In this document: positions 27,008 through 34,969 of the stretch, piece after piece
Position numbering within the stretch: position 1 is the first letter of the stretch
Layout: each line of letters begins with the position of its first letter
NCBI GenBank assembly: GCA_018604165.1
Contig: CP075895.1
Span: 124,001 to 188,000, forward strand
Direction of reading: 5' to 3'
DNA: 64,000 nt
Source of the DNA: Chitinophagaceae bacterium LGM1
Lineage (GTDB): Bacteria; Bacteroidota; Bacteroidia; Chitinophagales; Chitinophagaceae
Program-made: the position numbers and the translations under genes
The notes under the pieces: generated by a model
What the model saw: the letters and a program-made list of their open reading frames with translations, nothing else
Told to the model about the DNA's origin: nothing
Database searches by the model: none

Positions 27008-28630
27008 CTTGACTTTGCCTAGAGATATGGTGTATAATACTCGTGTTTCTAATATCTCGTTTTCGGGTATCGTCATAATGTCTTTGTCAAATATTACAAT
27101 GTCTGCATCTTTACCATTTTCTATGCTGCCCTTGCTTGTTTCTGTAAATACACTTTGTGCAGCCCATATCGTCATTCCTTTGAGGGCTTCAAATCTGCTA
27201 AGTGCATTCTCTTTCATAAATCCATCTTTAGGGTTGCCGTCTTTATCTTTTCTCGCAACTGCTGTATAGAATGTCGCTAATGGGTTGATGCCCTCTACAG
27301 GAAAATCTGTTCCAAGTGCTACTATCCCGGCTGCATTCAGCAGGTTTTTGTAAGCATATGCTGTAGGTAACCTGTCGTTTCCTAAGCGTGTACCTGCCCA
27401 AGGCATATCTGATATGGCATGTGTTGGTTGTATAGAGGGAATAATGGAATAATTACTAAAATACATATAATCATTGTAATTTACAACTTGTGCATGTTCT
27501 ATCCGCCATCTTTTTGTGTTGTTTTTAGCCAGTTTTTTGCTATAAAGCCTCAGAATGGTACGGTTGGCACTATCCCCTATGGCATGTGTACACAGTTGCA
27601 AATCATTGGCTTTTGCAATGTCTGCAATCCGGTTCATTTCTTGCATATTTGCCAGCATCAAGCCGTAGTGGTTGGGCATATCTTGGTAGGGAGAAAGTAA
27701 ACATGCACCCCGAGAACCTAGTGCCCCATCTGCATACATTTTGATACCGGTAATAGCCAACTGGCCTTGATAGTATTTTCCTCTGTCTGCATATGCATCT
27801 AATGTCGCGCTATCTTGCGATAACAATAGTACATTGCCTATGCTAAGTTTGCCCTCTTTGTATACTTTGATGAGCATTGAAATGACATCTTTTTTCACGC
27901 CACAATCGACAACAGATGTTAGCCCAAATGCATAACATTCCTGCTCTGCATTTTGTAAATATTCTACGGCTGTTTCTTCAGGTAATTCGCCCAATATTCT
28001 CTCTATTGGTTCGGTAGCATTATCAATTAGTATGCCTGTTAGTTTGCCATTTTTATGTTCAATAATGCCCCCATCTATTTTTGTATTTATGCTTATTCCT
28101 GCCATTTCCAAAGCTTTACTATTGCACAAAATAGCGTGCCCATCTATTCTTTTCAGCACTACAGGTTTATCAGGGAATAGCGAATCCAACAAGCTATTAT
28201 TAGGAAACACTTTTACACCCCAATCATTCTGATCCCAGCCACGCCCATATATCCAACCCATCTTGTTCGTTTTCTCGTATGTTATGAGTCGTTTTACCAC
28301 CTCTTCATAAGACGTTGTTCCAACTAAATCGCACTTATACCCATCTAAGGCATAACCACTAAAATGACAATGTGCATCTATCAGCCCAGGATATATATAG
28401 CCAGACGTTACAATTACACTATCAGCCCAATATTTGGCAAACAACATAGCACTATCTCCAACCGCGACTATCTTTCCATCCTTTATTGCAATGGTATTTG
28501 TAGTCGCGAGGCTATCTATACCATTATATATGCCTCGGGCAACAATCAATGTGCCCACATGCTGTCTGCTATTGCAGCCAATCATCAGCAAAGACGCCGC
28601 CACTACGATTAATATGAAGTTCTTTATCAT
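26996..28630 (-). CDS. Amidohydrolase family lipoprotein (YtcJ-like)
   Basis: A 544-residue protein with a lipobox (LLMIGC, Cys19), so it is anchored in a membrane facing the periplasm. The amidohydrolase TIM barrel shows the metal site GLIDAHCHF (His87, His89), the YtcJ-type segment IKMYADGALGSRGA, further ligands in CTHAIGDSANR and RIEHAQVVN, and the catalytic aspartate in LGTDFPVE. YtcJ-like enzymes hydrolyse amide or ester bonds; the substrate is unknown. Its promoter region contains an inverted pair of parS-like sites. Confidence 0.88.
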   Translation of the reverse strand: MIKNFILIVVAASLLMIGCNSRQHVGTLIVARGIYNGIDSLATTNTIAIKDGKIVAVGDSAMLFAKYWADSVIVTSGYIYPGLIDAHCHFSGYALDGYKCDLVGTTSYEEVVKRLITYEKTNKMGWIYGRGWDQNDWGVKVFPNNSLLDSLFPDKPVVLKRIDGHAILCNSKALEMAGISINTKIDGGIIEHKNGKLTGILIDNATEPIERILGELPEETAVEYLQNAEQECYAFGLTSVVDCGVKKDVISMLIKVYKEGKLSIGNVLLLSQDSATLDAYADRGKYYQGQLAITGIKMYADGALGSRGACLLSPYQDMPNHYGLMLANMQEMNRIADIAKANDLQLCTHAIGDSANRTILRLYSKKLAKNNTKRWRIEHAQVVNYNDYMYFSNYSIIPSIQPTHAISDMPWAGTRLGNDRLPTAYAYKNLLNAAGIVALGTDFPVEGINPLATFYTAVARKDKDGNPKDGFMKENALSRFEALKGMTIWAAQSVFTETSKGSIENGKDADIVIFDKDIMTIPENEILETRVLYTISLGKVKYKK

Positions 28631-28645
28631 AGACCCAAATTAAAA

Positions 28646-28659
28646 GTTCCACGTGAAAC
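28646..28659. other. parS-like ParB binding site (left member of pair)
   Basis: GTTCCACGTGAAAC matches the conserved bacterial parS core, with one arm carrying the common T-to-C variant. It is the exact reverse complement of the site at 28678-28691. The centres are 32 bp apart, about three helical turns. Confidence 0.7.
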
Positions 28660-28677
28660 CTACAAGCGTTTGGAGCA

Positions 28678-28691
28678 GTTTCACGTGGAAC
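28678..28691. other. parS-like ParB binding site (right member of pair)
   Basis: GTTTCACGTGGAAC is the exact reverse complement of the left site. With the flanking A and T, the two sites make 15-nt arms that could also fold as a hairpin followed on the minus strand by TTTTAATTT, so a role as terminator of the upstream barrel gene cannot be excluded. Confidence 0.7.
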
Positions 28692-28716
28692 TATTTTATA
28701 AATAATTGTAAATGAA

Positions 28717-29430
28717 TTAGTTGCGAGATAGTCTATAGTTTATTCCTATTGTTTTGTTTACAAGTGTGTTTGCCCTGTAAACCATCGGAAGAGACTTGTA
28801 ATAGCTCTTAGAGTCAAACATTCCGGTGCCCATTAGCACAGATATATTGGCAATAACATGCAGTTTAGGGGTTATGCTATACTTCATTGTATTATTTATG
28901 CCGAAATAGAGGTCATATATAGAGTATCTGTAGCGGCTTTCAGATATAGTTTTATTGTCGCTAGTATGTAGCAGCTTGCTATCTTCAGTAAAAAAGATTC
29001 TTGAGGGGCTAATTTGTATTCCCATGTAATTTTTAAACCGCTTAAACATGGAACACTTATTTTGCAATGCAGGACACGTAATGTCATATTGAGCAACCAT
29101 ATTTACGGCAATACGGTTCATTTGTACCCGTCGAGATAGCTCCTCATATGCAGGGGGTGCAAAAGAAGATTCAAAATATACTTTATAATTATCGCTTGGA
29201 GTGTGGCGAAAGGCAGTATAATTATGCTCTAACCCCAATTCAAAAGCCCACTTCTTCTTTGTTTCATGGCGCAAGCTTAGTTGATTTACCCAAGCATAGT
29301 CCTTTCTATTCTGTATGTCATAATGGTGATAATTTACACCAACACCACTACGTACACCTGCCTGTAACCCTTGTGCAGAAAGGGTTTCGCTCATTATTAA
29401 TAGGCTAAAAAATGCAATAATCTTCTTCAT
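28717..29430 (-). CDS. Outer-membrane beta-barrel protein, unknown function
   Basis: A 237-residue protein with a signal peptide (about 1-19, ending LSAQ) and amphipathic strand pattern (WVNQLSLRHETKKKWAFELG, KYSITPKLHVIANISVLMG). No specific family is recognised; it resembles the many small outer-membrane-beta-barrel proteins of Bacteroidota. It is the first gene of a minus-strand pair with the amidohydrolase lipoprotein, 86 bp apart, with the parS-like pair between them. Confidence 0.6.
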   Translation of the reverse strand: MKKIIAFFSLLIMSETLSAQGLQAGVRSGVGVNYHHYDIQNRKDYAWVNQLSLRHETKKKWAFELGLEHNYTAFRHTPSDNYKVYFESSFAPPAYEELSRRVQMNRIAVNMVAQYDITCPALQNKCSMFKRFKNYMGIQISPSRIFFTEDSKLLHTSDNKTISESRYRYSIYDLYFGINNTMKYSITPKLHVIANISVLMGTGMFDSKSYYKSLPMVYRANTLVNKTIGINYRLSRN

Positions 29431-29509
29431 ATAGGATTAGTTTTATACTAAGTTAATCGATTTTATAATCTTATAAGACAAATCAACACGTCAATTGGTT
29501 TGCGGGTTG

Positions 29510-29517
29510 TACCTTTG
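29510..29517 (+). promoter_or_regulatory. TAnnTTTG -7 element of mnmG
   Basis: TACCTTTG is an exact consensus match ending 6 nt before the mnmG ATG, so transcription would start at or next to the start codon. It also argues against the upstream TTG start at 29500. Confidence 0.5.
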
Positions 29518-29523
29518 CGCACT

Positions 29524-31392
29524 ATGTTTCGCGAATATGATGTGATAGTGGTTGGTGCTGGTCATGCAGGCTGTGAGGCTGCTGCTGCTGCTGCTAATAT
29601 GGGCTCTAAAGTGCTGCTGATAACTATGAATATGCAGACTATAGCCCAAATGAGCTGCAACCCTGCCATGGGCGGTATCGCCAAGGGGCAGATAGTGCGC
29701 GAAATAGATGCGTTGGGCGGCTATAGTGGTATTGTAAGCGATAAGAGCATGATACAGTTTCGTATGCTCAACAAGTCGAAAGGGCCTGGTATGTGGAGTC
29801 CGCGCACCCAAAACGACCGTATGCTCTTTGCCCAAACATGGAGAGATATGCTAGAAGCTACACCAAACGTGGACTTTTGGCAAGATATGGTAAAAGAAAT
29901 TATTGTTTCACGTGAAACCGTTTGTGGTGTAGTAACCGGAATGGGGCAGGAAATACGGGCAAAAGCAGTAGTTCTTACCAACGGAACTTTTCTTAACGGG
30001 GTTATACATATTGGCGAAAAACAGTTTGGCGGTGGTAGGATAGGCGAAAAAGGGGCTACAGGTATTACCGAGCAACTTGTATCGCATGGTTTTGAAACCG
30101 ATAGGTTGAAAACAGGTACACCACCACGTATAGATGGTCGTAGCCTTGACTATACAAAAATGGAAGTGCAGGATGGCGACGAGGAAATAGTAGGCTTTTC
30201 TTACTTGCCGATAGAAAGAATAAAACCCAAGCAACAACGTGGATGCTGGATAACCTATACCAGCCCCGAAGTGCACGATATATTGAAGACGGGTTTTGAG
30301 AAATCGCCCATGTTTCAGGGTAGGATACAGGGTACAGGCCCTCGCTACTGCCCAAGTATTGAAGATAAAGTAACCCGCTTTGCAGAAAGAGAACGCCACC
30401 AGCTATTTGTAGAACCTGAGGGCTGGAACACAGTGGAGATATACGTAAACGGCTTCAGTACATCTTTGCCCGAGGATGTGCAATATAAAGCACTAAAAAT
30501 GGTGCCCGGTTTTGAAAACTGTAAGTTCTTCCGTCCAGGCTATGCCATAGAATACGATTATTTTCCGCCGACACAACTGAAATTCACCCTTGAAACCAAA
30601 CTGATAAAAAACCTATTCTTTGCAGGGCAGATAAACGGCACAACCGGTTATGAAGAAGCTGCTTGCCAGGGATTAATGGCAGGCATCAATGCCCACAGAA
30701 ATGTACAAGGACAAGAACCGGTGGTGCTGCAACGCAGCGATGCTTATATAGGTGTATTAATAGACGACCTGATTAATAAAGGTACTGACGAGCCTTACCG
30801 CATGTTTACCAGCAGGGCAGAGTTCCGCACCCTATTAAGACAAGACAATGCTGACCTACGCTTGACGGAATTAGGACATAGCATCGGGCTTGCGTCAGAC
30901 GAAAGGCTGACTTTGATGAATGAAAAGAAAGCTAAAGTTGAAAAAATAAAAAATGTATTAGCAGAATATCCTGTAGAACCAATAGATGCAAACCCATATC
31001 TGGAATCTATACAAAGTGCAGCTTTGGTAGAACGCAGTCGTGCGTTGAAAATATTGCTGCGTCCGGGTGTTGATTTGAAAGAAATGCAAGATGCGCTGCC
31101 AGGCTTAAAAGAAGCAGTAAACGAAAGTGATGCATTGGCGCTGGAACAAGCAGAAATACAGATAAAATACGATGTGTATATAGAAAAGGAAAAAGAACTG
31201 GTAAAGAAAATGGCTACGCTGGAAGATTTGGTGATACCGGAGGCATTTAATTATGACAAGCTTTCTGCTCTTTCTACCGAAGCGCGCCAGAAGCTGAAAA
31301 AGATAAAACCCAATACACTCGGTCAGGCCAGCCGCATAAGCGGTGTGAACCCCAGCGATGTGCAGATATTGATGGTGTATATGGGGAGATAG
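29524..31392 (+). CDS. mnmG: tRNA uridine-5-carboxymethylaminomethyl modification enzyme MnmG (GidA)
   Basis: A 622-residue FAD protein that, with MnmE, installs the cmnm5 group on U34 of certain tRNAs. The FAD-binding Rossmann motif (VVGAGHAGCEAA) lies at residues 9-20, followed by the MnmG hallmarks MSCNPAMGGIAKG and GTFLNGVIHIGE. LKTGTPPRIDGRS and NGTTGYEEAACQG support the assignment, and a helical C-terminal domain completes the usual length. I chose the ATG at 29524; the TTG at 29500 would precede the promoter element. A perfect parS palindrome sits in codons for VSRET near residue 130. In many bacteria mnmG is an origin-proximal gene. Confidence 0.97.
   Translation: MFREYDVIVVGAGHAGCEAAAAAANMGSKVLLITMNMQTIAQMSCNPAMGGIAKGQIVREIDALGGYSGIVSDKSMIQFRMLNKSKGPGMWSPRTQNDRMLFAQTWRDMLEATPNVDFWQDMVKEIIVSRETVCGVVTGMGQEIRAKAVVLTNGTFLNGVIHIGEKQFGGGRIGEKGATGITEQLVSHGFETDRLKTGTPPRIDGRSLDYTKMEVQDGDEEIVGFSYLPIERIKPKQQRGCWITYTSPEVHDILKTGFEKSPMFQGRIQGTGPRYCPSIEDKVTRFAERERHQLFVEPEGWNTVEIYVNGFSTSLPEDVQYKALKMVPGFENCKFFRPGYAIEYDYFPPTQLKFTLETKLIKNLFFAGQINGTTGYEEAACQGLMAGINAHRNVQGQEPVVLQRSDAYIGVLIDDLINKGTDEPYRMFTSRAEFRTLLRQDNADLRLTELGHSIGLASDERLTLMNEKKAKVEKIKNVLAEYPVEPIDANPYLESIQSAALVERSRALKILLRPGVDLKEMQDALPGLKEAVNESDALALEQAEIQIKYDVYIEKEKELVKKMATLEDLVIPEAFNYDKLSALSTEARQKLKKIKPNTLGQASRISGVNPSDVQILMVYMGR
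29905..29918. other. Perfect parS palindrome inside mnmG
   Basis: GTTTCACGTGAAAC is a perfect 14-bp palindrome identical to the core of the canonical parS sequence. It falls within codons of mnmG. The chance of this exact 14-mer occurring in 64 kb is roughly 0.0002, and it lies only 1.2 kb from the intergenic pair. Confidence 0.85.
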
Positions 31393-31476
31393 TGTGGAAA
31401 CTGGATTTTTGGGATTAAAGGATTGCCACGATATTTGTAATATTAACTCCCGGCAAATCCATTAATCCAATTAATC
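31393..31476. repeat. Degenerate AATCC-type intergenic repeat, copy 2
   Basis: CTGGATTTTTGGGATTAAAG on the left is imperfectly complementary to CAAATCCATTAATCCAATTA on the right, which runs up to the recX start codon. It has the same layout as copy 1 at 11396-11518. It may act as an RNA hairpin or transcription signal between mnmG and recX. Confidence 0.5.
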
Positions 31477-31932
31477 GTGGTTAAAGATTCCATCTATCGT
31501 TATTGCAACTACCAGCTACGCAGCCATCAGGAAGCGCGGAACAAGCTGTACGAACTGGGTTGTAAAACGCCAGAAGTAGAGGAACTGATTGCCGAACTGA
31601 TAGAAAAAGGCTTACTGAACGAAGAAGCATACGCCAGAGCCATAGCCCGCGGAAAGTTTCGCATGAAACAATGGGGCAGGGTAAAGATTGTGCAGCAACT
31701 GAAACTGCAAAAAGTATCGGACTACAACATCAAAAAAGCACTGACAGAAATTGATGGCGATGCGTATTACGAAACCCTGCAAAAGCTGGCAGCAAAAAAA
31801 TGGGCAGAGCTAAAATCTGAAAAACAACCACCCATCCGCAAAAACAAAACATTCCGCTACCTGGCACAAAAGGGATATGAAAGTGGTTTGATAAGTGATG
31901 TGTTGAAAGAACTGATAAACCCGGATAGATAG
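31477..31932 (+). CDS. recX: Regulatory protein RecX
   Basis: A 151-residue helical protein of the RecX family, recognised by three helical repeats: YCNYQLRSHQEARNKLYELG, GLLNEEAYARAIARGKFRMKQWGRVKI, and the C-terminal FRYLAQKGYESGLISDVL. RecX binds RecA filaments and modulates their activity. The only available start in the frame is GTG at 31477; an in-frame stop lies about 30 bp upstream. It is slightly short at the N-terminus compared with family members. recA is not in the window. Confidence 0.85.
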   Translation: MVKDSIYRYCNYQLRSHQEARNKLYELGCKTPEVEELIAELIEKGLLNEEAYARAIARGKFRMKQWGRVKIVQQLKLQKVSDYNIKKALTEIDGDAYYETLQKLAAKKWAELKSEKQPPIRKNKTFRYLAQKGYESGLISDVLKELINPDR

Positions 31933-32008
31933 GATTAATGGATTTCCCTTGATAATGCATTAATCTAGGAGAATCACTAAATCTTAATAATCAGGGTTCA
32001 AAAATTCC
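31933..32008. repeat. Degenerate AATCC-type intergenic repeat, copy 3
   Basis: The gap contains GATTAATGGATTTCCC and TGCATTAATC, then AAATCTTAATAATCAGGGTTC, resembling the arms of copies 1 and 2 but more degraded. It is supported only by visual similarity. Confidence 0.3.
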
Positions 32009-32022
32009 TTATTTTTACATAG

Positions 32023-32418
32023 ATGCCCAATATGGTACAACAAGTAACAGAGGGTGTAAGTGTTTCGGTTGAAACATTTTACCAACCTACTCAGTCGAAC
32101 CCACTGAATAGTGAGTACCTGTTTGCCTACCGTATTACAATCGAAAACCTAAGTGCCATACCCGTACAACTCATGAGCCGCCACTGGTATATTGTTGACA
32201 GCAACGGAAGCAACCGAGAAGTAGAGGGAGAGGGCGTTGTGGGAGAACAGCCCATCATAGAACCGGGCGAAAGTTATCAGTACGTATCTGCCTGCAATTT
32301 GCGTAGCGAAATTGGTAAGATGTACGGGACCTACAACATGATAAACCAATACAACAAAAAAAGTTTCACGGTAAACATTCCCGAATTTCAGCTTGTAGTG
32401 CCATTTAAGATGAATTAG
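32023..32418 (+). CDS. apaG: ApaG domain protein
   Basis: A 131-residue protein that is almost entirely an ApaG domain, an immunoglobulin-like beta sandwich. Signatures are FAYRITIENLSAIPVQLMSRHW, then EGEGVVGEQPIIEPGESYQY with the glycine-rich GEGVVGEQP loop, and GTYNMI. ApaG has been linked genetically to Co2+ resistance and Mg2+ efflux in enterobacteria, but its biochemical role is not established. It sits downstream of recX on the same strand, separated by a repeat-bearing gap. Confidence 0.93.
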   Translation: MPNMVQQVTEGVSVSVETFYQPTQSNPLNSEYLFAYRITIENLSAIPVQLMSRHWYIVDSNGSNREVEGEGVVGEQPIIEPGESYQYVSACNLRSEIGKMYGTYNMINQYNKKSFTVNIPEFQLVVPFKMN

Positions 32419-32424
32419 TGTTTG

Positions 32425-32829
32425 CTACTTAAACACCGCATTCTTTGCAGTCCACCACGGATGTACTTCGTATGCTAATCTGCCGGCAGCAATGGCAGGG
32501 TCAGATTGTAATAGCTTTTCCACTTCTTCCTGTGTTTCACAATCGAAGATGAAAATACCGCGCCAGTTACCATTATCTCCAAACGGACCGGCAACTAATA
32601 TTTTACCTTCTTTGGCAAGGCGGTCTATATTGGCAAGATGCCCGGCTTGTATTTTGTTGATGATGGCGGTATCGGTTATCTCATGCCTACGTGTGCCTTT
32701 TGTCAGCATTACAAAGTAGTATTGCTTCATGGTATATTCGCCGTCAGTAAAGGTTTTCTCTTTCTTGTTTTGGGCAAATGAAGAATGAAAACAACACAAG
32801 ACTATCATTAAAAGAAAACAATGCTTCAT
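32425..32829 (-). CDS. Secreted YciI-like protein
   Basis: A 134-residue protein with a signal peptide (about 1-19, ending SFAQ) followed by a YciI/YCII fold: YYFVMLTKGTRRHEI, AGHLANIDRLAKEGKILVAGPFGDNG and FDCETQEEVEKLLQSDPA. YCII proteins are small ferredoxin-like-fold proteins that may be enzymes, with a conserved His (here AGHLANI). Function and substrate are unknown. Export is unusual, since most family members are cytosolic. It converges on apaG with 6 bp between the stops. Confidence 0.82.
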   Translation of the reverse strand: MKHCFLLMIVLCCFHSSFAQNKKEKTFTDGEYTMKQYYFVMLTKGTRRHEITDTAIINKIQAGHLANIDRLAKEGKILVAGPFGDNGNWRGIFIFDCETQEEVEKLLQSDPAIAAGRLAYEVHPWWTAKNAVFK

Positions 32830-32890
32830 AGAAATAAATTGAAACGCGGAATTAACTTATTAATGACGTTAATATAAGATATATTTTCCG

Positions 32891-32898
32891 TACCTTTG
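32891..32898 (+). promoter_or_regulatory. TAnnTTTG -7 element of typA
   Basis: TACCTTTG matches the consensus exactly, 70 nt upstream of the typA start. Unlike most other promoter elements seen here, it leaves room for a structured leader. Confidence 0.5.
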
Positions 32899-32907
32899 CG
32901 GCGCGAA

Positions 32908-32945
32908 ATGGAAGCCCTTCCTTATTTCTAAGATATGGAAGGGTT
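32908..32945 (+). promoter_or_regulatory. Structured typA leader with 7-codon frame
   Basis: A mini frame ATG-to-TAA (MEALPYF, 32908-32931) overlaps the left arm of a stem formed by AAGCCCTTCC (32912-32921) and GGAAGGGTT (32937-32945). Ribosome movement through the mini frame would disrupt the stem, as in translational leaders. This is inference from sequence only. Confidence 0.3.
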
Positions 32946-32968
32946 GTTCATTAAATGACAAACAGATT

Positions 32969-34777
32969 ATGAATATTCGTAACATAGCAATTATTGCACA
33001 CGTTGACCACGGTAAAACTACACTGGTTGACAAAATCCTGCACACGACCAAGGTATTTCGCGACAACCAGGAAACAGGCGAACTGATAATGGACAGCAAC
33101 GACCTGGAGCGTGAGCGCGGCATTACTATCCTAAGCAAGAACATTTCGGTAAACTATAAAGGCGTTAAGATTAACGTTATTGATACGCCGGGCCACAGCG
33201 ACTTTGGCGGAGAGGTAGAGCGTGTATTGAAAATGGCGGACGGCGTATTGCTGCTGGTGGATGCTTTTGAAGGGCCTATGCCACAAACGCGCTTTGTATT
33301 GCAAAAGGCATTGGAACTGAACCTGAAACCGATAGTTGTTATCAACAAAGTTGATAAACCAAACTGCCGCCCTGACGAAGTGCACGATGCGGTATTTGAA
33401 TTATTCTTCCAACTGGATGCTTCAGAGGAGCAGCTGAACTTTACAACTATATATGGTTCGTCAAAGCAAGGCTGGTTCAATACATCATTGACAAAGACAG
33501 AAGATATAACACCACTGTTAGATACTATACTTGAAAAAGTACCTGAGCCGAAAGTATCTGAAGGTACGGTGCAGATGCAAATAACATCGCTCGACTATTC
33601 ATCATTCCTCGGCCGTATAGCAGTAGGAAAAATTACACGTGGAACACTGAAAGAAAACCAGCCTGTGCAGCTTTGTAAAATTGATGGCAGCTTTACGAAA
33701 GGCCGCATCAAAGAACTGTACACTTTTGAAGGCATGGGCAAGAAGAAAGTACAGGAAGTATCTGCGGGTGATATATGTGCGGTTGTAGGTATTGAGGGCT
33801 TCCAGATTGGCGAAACGATTGCCGATTTTGAAAACCCGGAAGCACTGGAAGTAATAGCCATTGACGAGCCGACGATGAACATGCAGTTCAGCATCAACAA
33901 CTCACCTTTCTTTGGCCGTGAGGGTAAATTCGTTACCAGCCGAAACATACGCGACAGGCTCTATAAAGAATTAGAGAAAAACTTGGCGCTGCGTGTACAG
34001 GATACTGATGACGCGGATAAGTTCTTGGTATATGGTCGTGGTATTCTCCACTTGTCTGTACTGATAGAAACCATGCGCCGCGAAGGTTTTGAATTGACGG
34101 TAGGTCAGCCGCAGGTTATCACCAAAGAAATAGATGGCAGAAAATGCGAACCGTATGAAATACTGGTAGTAGATGTACCGGGCGAGTTCAGCGGTAAAGT
34201 GATAGACTTGGTTACGCAGCGCAAAGGCGAAATGCTGGTGATGGAAAGCAAGGGCGAAATGCAGCACTTAGAGTTTGACATCCCATCTCGTGGATTGATA
34301 GGCCTGCGTTCTAACATGTTGACTGCTACAGCAGGCGAGGCTGTAATGGCGCACCGTTTTAGCGAATACAAACCTTGGAAAGGACCTATACCCGGCCGTA
34401 GCAATGGCGTATTGTTATCAAAAAACAGCGCGACAACTACCGGCTATTCAATGGATAAGTTGCAAGACAGAGGTTCGTTCTTTATAGATGCGGGCGAAGA
34501 AGTATATTCTGGTCAGATAATAGGAGAACATATTAAACCGGGAGATTTGATAGTAAATGCAACTGAACCAAAGAAGCTGACCAACATGCGTGCCAGCGGT
34601 ACGGATGATGCTAACAGGATAGCTCCTAAAGTACAAATGAGTCTTGAAGAGTGTATGGAATACATTCAGCAAGATGAGTGTATCGAAATAACACCGCAAA
34701 GCATCCGCTTGCGTAAAATAATGCTCGACGAAAACGACCGCATCCGCTATCAGAAAATGCTGAAAGCAGAAGCGTAG
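32969..34777 (+). CDS. typA: Translational GTPase TypA/BipA
   Basis: A 602-residue GTPase with the complete set of G motifs: G1 [11 protein letters not shown]2 region ERERGITI, G3 [10 protein letters not shown] and G4 NKVDKPN. EF-Tu-like domain II (about 205-290), EF-G-like domains III and V, and the TypA-specific C-terminal domain ([20 protein letters not shown]) follow. TypA binds ribosomes and supports assembly and growth under stress, particularly in the cold. Length is normal. It has its own promoter element, a hairpin-bearing leader and a strong terminator within a 24-bp inverted repeat. Confidence 0.97.
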   Translation: MNIRNIAIIAHVDHGKTTLVDKILHTTKVFRDNQETGELIMDSNDLERERGITILSKNISVNYKGVKINVIDTPGHSDFGGEVERVLKMADGVLLLVDAFEGPMPQTRFVLQKALELNLKPIVVINKVDKPNCRPDEVHDAVFELFFQLDASEEQLNFTTIYGSSKQGWFNTSLTKTEDITPLLDTILEKVPEPKVSEGTVQMQITSLDYSSFLGRIAVGKITRGTLKENQPVQLCKIDGSFTKGRIKELYTFEGMGKKKVQEVSAGDICAVVGIEGFQIGETIADFENPEALEVIAIDEPTMNMQFSINNSPFFGREGKFVTSRNIRDRLYKELEKNLALRVQDTDDADKFLVYGRGILHLSVLIETMRREGFELTVGQPQVITKEIDGRKCEPYEILVVDVPGEFSGKVIDLVTQRKGEMLVMESKGEMQHLEFDIPSRGLIGLRSNMLTATAGEAVMAHRFSEYKPWKGPIPGRSNGVLLSKNSATTTGYSMDKLQDRGSFFIDAGEEVYSGQIIGEHIKPGDLIVNATEPKKLTNMRASGTDDANRIAPKVQMSLEECMEYIQQDECIEITPQSIRLRKIMLDENDRIRYQKMLKAEA

Positions 34778-34808
34778 CCCACCCCTAAATCCCCTAAAGC
34801 GGACTTTC

Positions 34809-34849
34809 GAATTAGAATATTACATAGCTGAATTAGAATATTACATAGC
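34809..34849. repeat. 21-bp tandem duplication inside the inverted repeat
   Basis: GAATTAGAATATTACATAGC occurs at 34809-34828 and again at 34830-34849, separated by one base. The second copy runs into the left arm of the terminator stem. Confidence 0.8.
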
Positions 34850-34875
34850 CCTCAACTGAGGGCTATGTCTTTTTA
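34843..34875 (+). terminator. Terminator after typA
   Basis: ACATAGCCCTC (34843-34853), loop AACT, and GAGGGCTATGT (34858-34868) form a perfect 11-bp stem followed by CTTTTTAAT. Confidence 0.85.
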
Positions 34876-34957
34876 ATATCATACAACTTGATATACCCAT
34901 AGAAAAACACATAACGAGTCCGCTTTAGGGGATTTAGGGGTTTATGTACGGAATGTG

Positions 34958-34965
34958 TAATTTTG
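34958..34965 (+). promoter_or_regulatory. TAnnTTTG -7 element of the metH-like gene
   Basis: TAATTTTG is an exact consensus match that ends 4 nt before the ATG at 34970, implying a leaderless or nearly leaderless message. Confidence 0.5.
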
Positions 34966-34969
34966 ACGT

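Larger units (their letters stand above)
34782..34940. repeat. 24-bp perfect inverted repeat flanking the typA terminator
   Basis: The left arm (34782-34805, starting CCCCTAAATCCCC and ending GCGGACT) and the right arm (34917-34940, starting AGTCCGC and ending GATTTAGGGG) are exact reverse complements over 24 bp, with a 111-bp spacer. Sequences of the form TAAATCCCCTAAA are, from memory, common intergenic repeats in Bacteroidota. It has the outline of a small non-autonomous mobile element or a large hairpin; no short target duplication was established. Confidence 0.75.

Noticed and set aside
29500-29523. TTG start for mnmG at 29500
   Set aside because: It lies upstream of the -7 element, and the ATG at 29524 gives the usual MnmG N-terminus and length.
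33632-33645. ATTACACGTGGAAC in typA as a further parS site
   Set aside because: The right half fits but the left half has mismatches in both outer and inner positions, and it is readily explained as ordinary coding sequence.
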